A stretch of DNA of 64,000 nt from Streptomyces sp. SID13726 (GTDB lineage Bacteria; Actinomycetota; Actinomycetes; Streptomycetales; Streptomycetaceae): positions 62,001 to 126,000 of the forward strand of contig NZ_JAAGLY010000015.1 of NCBI RefSeq assembly GCF_010548375.1, in the 5' to 3' direction. The first letter of the stretch is position 1, and every line of letters begins with the position of its first letter. Under the pieces are notes generated by a model. The model was not told the origin of the DNA and ran no database searches. It worked only from the letters and a program-made list of their open reading frames with translations. The translations under genes were made by a program, and so were the position numbers. Below, in pieces: positions 59,862 to 64,000 of the stretch.

Positions 59862-61238
59862 TCAGTAACCCACTCGGAATGTGGCGTCCTGCTGCTCCGT
59901 GGTGGTGGAGATCGGGTCGATGCGCAGGACGTAGTTGGAGTGCCGGATGTAGCGCGTCGGGTTGTTGTAGGACCGGAACGACGTCCAGCTCGCGTCCGCG
60001 AGGCCCGCCGTGCGGTAGAAGGTCGCGTCACCGGCGAACGTCGACGTGCCGTCGTTCACGTCCAGCTGGAGCGCGTAGTTGTAGTGCCGCAGATAGCGGT
60101 CGGGGTAGTTGACCGACCGGAACGACACCCCGGAGCCGTCGGCGAGACCGGGGACGAGGGTCCACAGCGAGTCCTTGTACGGCTCGACCGGGTACTCGTC
60201 GATACGGCCCGTGTAGTTGGAGTGGCGGACGTAACGGGCCGGATAGTTGTAGGACTTGAGCCGGTTCCAGGCCGGTGCGCCCCACTTGGTGAGCAGGTTG
60301 TTGTACTCGGCCGTGGTGATCGTCGCGATACCGCAGTGCTTGGAGTTGAGCGGCTGGGTGTAGGTCCGCTGGTCCAGGGCCGTCCACGAGCCCGTGGCCG
60401 GGCTGCTCGACTGCCAGGCGTAGAAGACGCCGTTGGGCGTGTACGTGTCTCCCCACAGCCACCAGGTGTTCGACGTCAGGGACTTCACGACGGTCGGCGC
60501 CTCGGTGCCGCCGTGCGCCACGCCCGCGCTGAACTCGGTGAAGCTGCCCGGGTCGAGCGAGGTGGAGCGCGCGGACACCAGGGTCTGGTTCTTCTTGAAG
60601 AAGAGGTAGTTGTAGCCGCTGACCCCCACGGCCATGTCGCCGTCGATCACGTCGTACCCGGGGTCGAAGAAGACCTGCGGTGCCGAGGCCGTGACGAAGT
60701 CACTGGTGTAGTTGACCATGATCACGTTGTGGCCGCTGCTGTTGACCGCGGAGTAGATCACCGCGTACTGGCCCCGGCCCGCGTCCCAGAACGCCTCAGG
60801 CGCCCAGCTGTGCGTGGTCATGTCGTGCAGCTTCAGGCGCCGGTAGCCGGTGAGGGTGCGCAGGTCGGCGGAGTCCCAGACGTGGATGTACTGGCTGTTG
60901 TAGCTCCAGTCGGTGCCCTTGAGGTCGGTGGCCAGCACCACGAACGTGCCGTCCTGCTTGCGCATCAGGAACGGGTCGCGCAGACCGAGGGCGCCCGCGG
61001 TGGGGGTGACGAGCGGGTTGTTCTGGTTGAGCGGCGTCCAGTTGAGCCCGTCGGGGCTGACGGCGAGGTGGAGACCGTAGTCGGTGCCGTCGCCGAGGTT
61101 GGTCGACTCGGTGAAGTAGACCATCGCGTACGCCGAGTCGGCGGCGTGCGCGGTGCCCGCGCCGAGGGTCAGGGCGAGCGGCACGGCGGCGCTCATGCCC
61201 AGAAGGCCGCGACGGGACAGATGGGGGTTCGCGCTCAT
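59862..61238 (-). CDS. Secreted GH43-like arabinanase/arabinofuranosidase with AbfB module
   Basis: 458 residues. Signal SRRGLLGMSAAVPLALTLGA (Tat-like RR). The five-bladed propeller region (~35-310) has catalytic-type acidic residues in GALGLRDPFLMRKQDGTFVV and THSWAPEAFWD, plus GTEAPTVVKS, in line with GH43. The C-terminal AbfB beta-trefoil (~320-458) shows three repeats ending RYVRHSNY, RYLRHYNY and RYIRHSNY, an arabinofuranose-binding module. It probably degrades arabinan or arabinoxylan. A near-palindrome at 61278-61306 lies upstream. Confidence 0.88.
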   Translation of the reverse strand: MSANPHLSRRGLLGMSAAVPLALTLGAGTAHAADSAYAMVYFTESTNLGDGTDYGLHLAVSPDGLNWTPLNQNNPLVTPTAGALGLRDPFLMRKQDGTFVVLATDLKGTDWSYNSQYIHVWDSADLRTLTGYRRLKLHDMTTHSWAPEAFWDAGRGQYAVIYSAVNSSGHNVIMVNYTSDFVTASAPQVFFDPGYDVIDGDMAVGVSGYNYLFFKKNQTLVSARSTSLDPGSFTEFSAGVAHGGTEAPTVVKSLTSNTWWLWGDTYTPNGVFYAWQSSSPATGSWTALDQRTYTQPLNSKHCGIATITTAEYNNLLTKWGAPAWNRLKSYNYPARYVRHSNYTGRIDEYPVEPYKDSLWTLVPGLADGSGVSFRSVNYPDRYLRHYNYALQLDVNDGTSTFAGDATFYRTAGLADASWTSFRSYNNPTRYIRHSNYVLRIDPISTTTEQQDATFRVGY

Positions 61239-61277
61239 CTTGTTCTCCAGGTGACGTGCGGGGGACACCTCAATGAC

Positions 61278-61306
61278 CGATATTTCGAACGGAGTTCGGT
61301 AAATCG
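61278..61306. promoter_or_regulatory. Imperfect 13-bp inverted repeat upstream of GH43 gene
   Basis: CGATATTTCGAAC (61278-61290) and GTTCGGTAAATCG (61294-61306) match as inverted copies at 10 of 13 positions around GGA. The position 40-68 bp upstream of the GH43 start suits an operator. Confidence 0.45.
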
Positions 61307-61372
61307 ATCAGAAAGTAGGGCCTGGCCATGAGCGCGTCAATCGTCCTGCCGCACCTTTGTGATTCCTGTGCA

Positions 61373-61398
61373 CCCGGGGCGCGCGAGCGCGCCCCGGG
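61373..61398 (-). terminator. Stem-loop downstream of the EEP-jacalin gene
   Basis: A perfect 12-bp stem of CCCGGGGCGCGC and its complement around GA lies 9 bp past the stop of the leftward gene at 61408. Confidence 0.8.
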
Positions 61399-61407
61399 GC
61401 GGGTGGG

Positions 61408-62748
61408 TCAGCGCTGGGTGTAGATGAAGCCGATCTTGTCGACCTCGTCGCCCGAGCGGCCGTGGAACCCGGCGATCTGCCAGCCGCTCGGCGCCGTGCG
61501 GGTCACGCAGTCCGAGGTGGTGGTGCCGCCGGCCAGGGTGCGGCCCAGGTTGGTCGTGAACTTGGCGTAGAAGATCCGGGTGTTGCCGTCCTTCACGCCC
61601 TGGCAGAGGTTCGCCGAGGTCACGTACTCACCGCTGCCCAGCGTCAGCGAGGACGCCGTGCCGCCGGTCCCGCCGTGCGTGAGCGTGGTGCCGCCTGCCA
61701 GGGTCACGCTCATCTGGTCGACCCGGGAACCGGCCCGCAGACTGATGGTCGTGGCGCGGGCGCCCGCGGAGACGCCGGTGATGTCGTTGAAGTAGTCGCC
61801 GTGCGGACCGCCGAACTGGTCGCTCAGCTGGTAGGCGGAGTTGCGCGACCACGTGAAGCCGACGGTGATCGGGTCGTGGTCGGAGAGCATCAGGTTGTCG
61901 CTGGTGAGGAACTTGGAGTGCTCGTTGTTGTACGACGTGGCGTTGAGCGAGACCAGCTTGCTGCTGCGGTAGAGGACCTTGTCGACGACCTCGCAGGTGT
62001 TGGGGACGGTCGTCCCGGTCTGGTCGCAGACCAGCGCGTCACTGCCCTTGGCGGGCGCGCTGCCGCCGCGGATCAGCTGGACCCAGGGGTCGGTGAGGCC
62101 GTTGGCCGCGGCGAACTCCGCGATGGTGTCGCCGGAGCGCGTGTACCGGGTGTTGGTGTCGCCCATGACCACGACCGCGTTGCCCGCGGAGTGCGAGGCG
62201 ATGAACGCGGTCAGCTGGTTGAGGTTGTCCGCGCGCGAGGCGAGGTCCCCGTCGTTGGTGCCCGCGTTGGTGTGCAGGTTGTAGAAGTCGACGTACACCC
62301 CCTCGGCGAGACGCTCGCGCATGAAGGTGAAGCCCTTGGGGGTGAGGCAGTCACCCGAGTCGATCTGGCACGAGTTCCAGCGCACCCGCTCGAAGTCGTC
62401 CTCGTCGTACGCGATCTTCGACAGCGTGTTCAGCCCGCTGCCGATCCCGGCGCCGCCGCTGGTGGGGGTGCGGTAGGCGTGGTTGGTGTCGGCCGCGTAG
62501 AGGTAGGCGTGGTAGTTGAAGTCCTCCTGGACGTTCACGATATCGTACGGCGCTATCCGCTGGCCGATCGCCGTGGTGCTCGACTCGCGGGGCGTCGGCG
62601 CGCTGGAGAGGGCCTCGGGCAGTCCGGCCACGTTGTAGCTGAGGACGTTGAAGCTGCCCGAGTCGGCGGCCGCGGCGGGCGGGGCGGCCACGGCGAGTCC
62701 GCCGAGGACGGCGGCACCGGCCGCCAGACAGGCGAAGAGTCTGCGCAT
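61408..62748 (-). CDS. Secreted endonuclease/exonuclease/phosphatase-family protein with jacalin-like domain
   Basis: 446 residues. Sec signal MRRLFACLAAGAAVLGGLAV ends near AAAADS. The EEP fold (~30-300) shows FNVLSYNVAGLP, IVNVQEDFNYHAYLYAA, VVVMGDTNTRYTRSGDT and LMLSDHDPITVGFTW, the metal-binding pattern of sphingomyelinase-like phosphodiesterases. The C-terminal ~140 residues (QFGGPHGDYFNDITGVSAGA, RTTTISLRAG-like) resemble a jacalin lectin. Probable action on extracellular phospholipids or nucleic acids. Confidence 0.88.
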   Translation of the reverse strand: MRRLFACLAAGAAVLGGLAVAAPPAAAADSGSFNVLSYNVAGLPEALSSAPTPRESSTTAIGQRIAPYDIVNVQEDFNYHAYLYAADTNHAYRTPTSGGAGIGSGLNTLSKIAYDEDDFERVRWNSCQIDSGDCLTPKGFTFMRERLAEGVYVDFYNLHTNAGTNDGDLASRADNLNQLTAFIASHSAGNAVVVMGDTNTRYTRSGDTIAEFAAANGLTDPWVQLIRGGSAPAKGSDALVCDQTGTTVPNTCEVVDKVLYRSSKLVSLNATSYNNEHSKFLTSDNLMLSDHDPITVGFTWSRNSAYQLSDQFGGPHGDYFNDITGVSAGARATTISLRAGSRVDQMSVTLAGGTTLTHGGTGGTASSLTLGSGEYVTSANLCQGVKDGNTRIFYAKFTTNLGRTLAGGTTTSDCVTRTAPSGWQIAGFHGRSGDEVDKIGFIYTQR

Positions 62749-63023
62749 GGGGAGTGTCTCCTGGGGGAGGGGCGCGGGTGAATGGTGTGGGCGGGACAGA
62801 AGTTACCGCCGGTTACCCCATGTTGTCGCCGTCTCGGAGCATCAACTGCCCGTCGGATGACCCGGTGTTGGGACCCGGTGCCCGTCACCGTTCACCTCTG
62901 CTTCACGCGCGGTGGCCGAATCTCGGCTCTGCGGATGCAGACGCTCCGCATCAATAAGACTTGTGGAATTTCTGCGCGGGAGAACTGTCTACGATATGAA
63001 GATCGTACGGAGAGGGAACGCGC

Positions 63024-63932
63024 GTGAGTGAACCACCAGTCCTCGTCTGCCCGGAGTGCGGGGCGCCCAGGGCGACGGACGGCACTCCCTCCTGCTCCTG
63101 CGCGCACCGCGCCGCCGAGGCGCACCTGGAGGCCCGTACGGCCGAGGCGGCCGCCGCGGAGGACTTCGACCCGGTCCGGATCCGGCCGTTCGTGGAGGTC
63201 GGCGAGGAGCCCCCGGAAGCGACGGGCGAGCCCCAACCACCCATGTCCGGCACGGACTTGAGCGATTTCCCGGCAGTCCCGGAACCGCCCGCGCCCGCAC
63301 CGGACGACGAGTTGTCCGAAGAGGGTCCCCGCGACGACGGCCCGGACCGCCGCAAGCGCCGGACGGTCCTGCTCGCCGGTGCGGGAGCCGCCGCCGCGGT
63401 CCTGGTGACGGGCGGATTCGTCGGCGGGATCTTCTCCTACGACGGCCCCTCCCGGGATGATTCCGTGGCCGGCGGCGTACGCGCGGGCGTACCGGAGGAG
63501 CCGCCTGCGTCGAGCGGCTCCTCGTCCGCGACCCCTTCTCCCGCGGCGACCCCGACGGGTCCGTCCGCATCGCCCACCTCGTCGGCGACCGCCGGCCCGA
63601 CCGACGCCACGGCCTCGCCCAGCGACACCGCCACGCCGACCGGCTTTCCGTCCAGCGCCGCCGCCACGGCCACGGTCGCCCCGGGACCCAGCGCCTCGGG
63701 CGGCGAGGCCCCCGTCCTCAGCCTCGGCGACCAGGGCGCCGAGGTCGTCGAACTCCAACTCCGCCTGAAGCAGGTCGGGTTCTACGACGGCGACGCCGAC
63801 GGCGACTTCGACCGGGAGGTCGAGAGCGCCGTCCGCACCTACCAGGTCACCCGCTTCGTGCTCCAGGACACCTCGGGCGTCTACGGCAAGGCGACCCGGA
63901 CCGCGCTGGAGTCCGAGACCTCGGAGCCGTGA
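63024..63932 (+). CDS. Membrane-anchored peptidoglycan-binding protein with N-terminal Cys4 motif
   Basis: 302 residues. The N-terminus has CPECG and CSC (possible small zinc ribbon), then an acidic disordered region, one span (~113-137, RRTVLLAGAGAAAAVLVTGG), a long Ser/Thr/Pro/Ala stalk (~150-225) and a PG_binding_1 domain (LSLGDQGAEVVELQLRLKQV, FYDGDADGDFDREVESAVRT). The build mirrors the protein at 857. GTG 63024 follows GGAGAGGG. Cytosolic zinc-ribbon plus external wall-binding suggests a sensor or anchor. Confidence 0.88.
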   Translation: MSEPPVLVCPECGAPRATDGTPSCSCAHRAAEAHLEARTAEAAAAEDFDPVRIRPFVEVGEEPPEATGEPQPPMSGTDLSDFPAVPEPPAPAPDDELSEEGPRDDGPDRRKRRTVLLAGAGAAAAVLVTGGFVGGIFSYDGPSRDDSVAGGVRAGVPEEPPASSGSSSATPSPAATPTGPSASPTSSATAGPTDATASPSDTATPTGFPSSAAATATVAPGPSASGGEAPVLSLGDQGAEVVELQLRLKQVGFYDGDADGDFDREVESAVRTYQVTRFVLQDTSGVYGKATRTALESETSEP

Positions 63933-63948
63933 CCGGCTACTTCCGGTG

Positions 63949-63979
63949 CCCGTCCGACGGGTGGGCCCGGTCGGACGGG
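63949..63979. terminator. Stem-loop with 18-bp direct repeat after last gene
   Basis: CCCGTCCGAC (63949-63958) pairs with GTCGGACGGG (63970-63979). The same stretch is part of two exact 18-bp repeats (63956-63973 and 63974-63991). It begins 17 bp after the stop. Confidence 0.55.
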
Positions 63980-64000
63980 TGGGCCCGGTCGTACGGGCGC

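Noticed and set aside
1..64000. tRNA, rRNA, insertion sequences, prophage or integrase genes
   Set aside because: None was recognised on either strand by reading; short RNA genes cannot be fully excluded without a covariance search.

Overview
This is a 64 kb piece of a high-GC actinobacterial chromosome, almost certainly Streptomyces. The base composition is very GC-rich, third codon positions are nearly all G or C, GTG starts are frequent, and several gene families typical of streptomycetes occur: a DUF397/DUF5753-XRE/HATPase set, DUF5133, DUF574 methyltransferase, an ATP-grasp graspetide pair, SpoIIE-type phosphatases and many Tat or Sec exported carbohydrate-active enzymes. I see no rRNA, tRNA, insertion sequence, prophage or CRISPR array. 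The window looks like an accessory but stable stretch rather than a mobile island.

Layout. 1-7.6 kb holds regulators (a TetR cut by the window edge, a RpiR/SIS regulator), a membrane-anchored peptidoglycan-binding protein, a flavin-reductase-like protein, a large ANTAR/GAF/PAS/SpoIIE phosphatase and a stand-alone FhaA-N (DUF3662) protein. 7.6-11.3 kb has a GT39-type membrane glycosyltransferase and a secreted PAP2 phosphatase with a beta-strand-repeat tail. 11.5-21.3 kb is the most coherent block. It has a BadF-type sugar kinase divergent from a ROK regulator with a perfect operator palindrome between them, then a CUT1 sugar ABC transporter (binding protein and two permeases) followed by two large enzymes I cannot name, predicted to be toroid-fold polysaccharide-degrading enzymes. 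Between the last two lies a 119-codon reading frame built of 39-residue repeats. 21.3-25.6 kb has a P-loop kinase, a SnoaL-like protein, a beta-phosphoglucomutase-like HAD enzyme and a GH65 disaccharide phosphorylase interrupted by one in-frame amber codon.

25.8-42.7 kb is mixed: an LPG-synthase-like membrane protein, a solitary proteasome beta subunit, an amino-acid permease, a GAF-ANTAR protein, soluble transhydrogenase divergent from a sulfite-oxidase-type molybdoenzyme, an MMPL exporter, a second SpoIIE phosphatase, a GH64 beta-1,3-glucanase with a LacI-type operator, a GNAT protein with a possible leader peptide, and a Gfo/Idh oxidoreductase. 43.0-50.5 kb has an aldo-keto reductase, DUF574 methyltransferase, the DUF397/XRE/HATPase set with a palindromic promoter, a HEAT-like protein whose 3' end has been amplified into an eight-copy 41-bp repeat, and an ABC exporter. 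50.6-56.1 kb contains a secreted peptidoglycan-binding protein, a GlxA-type AraC regulator, and a graspetide precursor with its ATP-grasp ligase. 56.4-64 kb has an unrecognised 382-residue protein, a PadR regulator with a perfect palindrome over its own promoter, its membrane partner, a lamin-tail protein, a GH43-AbfB enzyme, a secreted EEP phosphodiesterase and a second membrane-anchored peptidoglycan-binding protein.

Main items for follow-up are the amber codon in the GH65 gene, the two coding-derived tandem repeats (19.1 and 47.6 kb), the uptake/degradation locus at 11.5-21.3 kb with two unnamed enzymes, the orphan proteasome beta subunit, the graspetide pair, and several clear palindromic operators.
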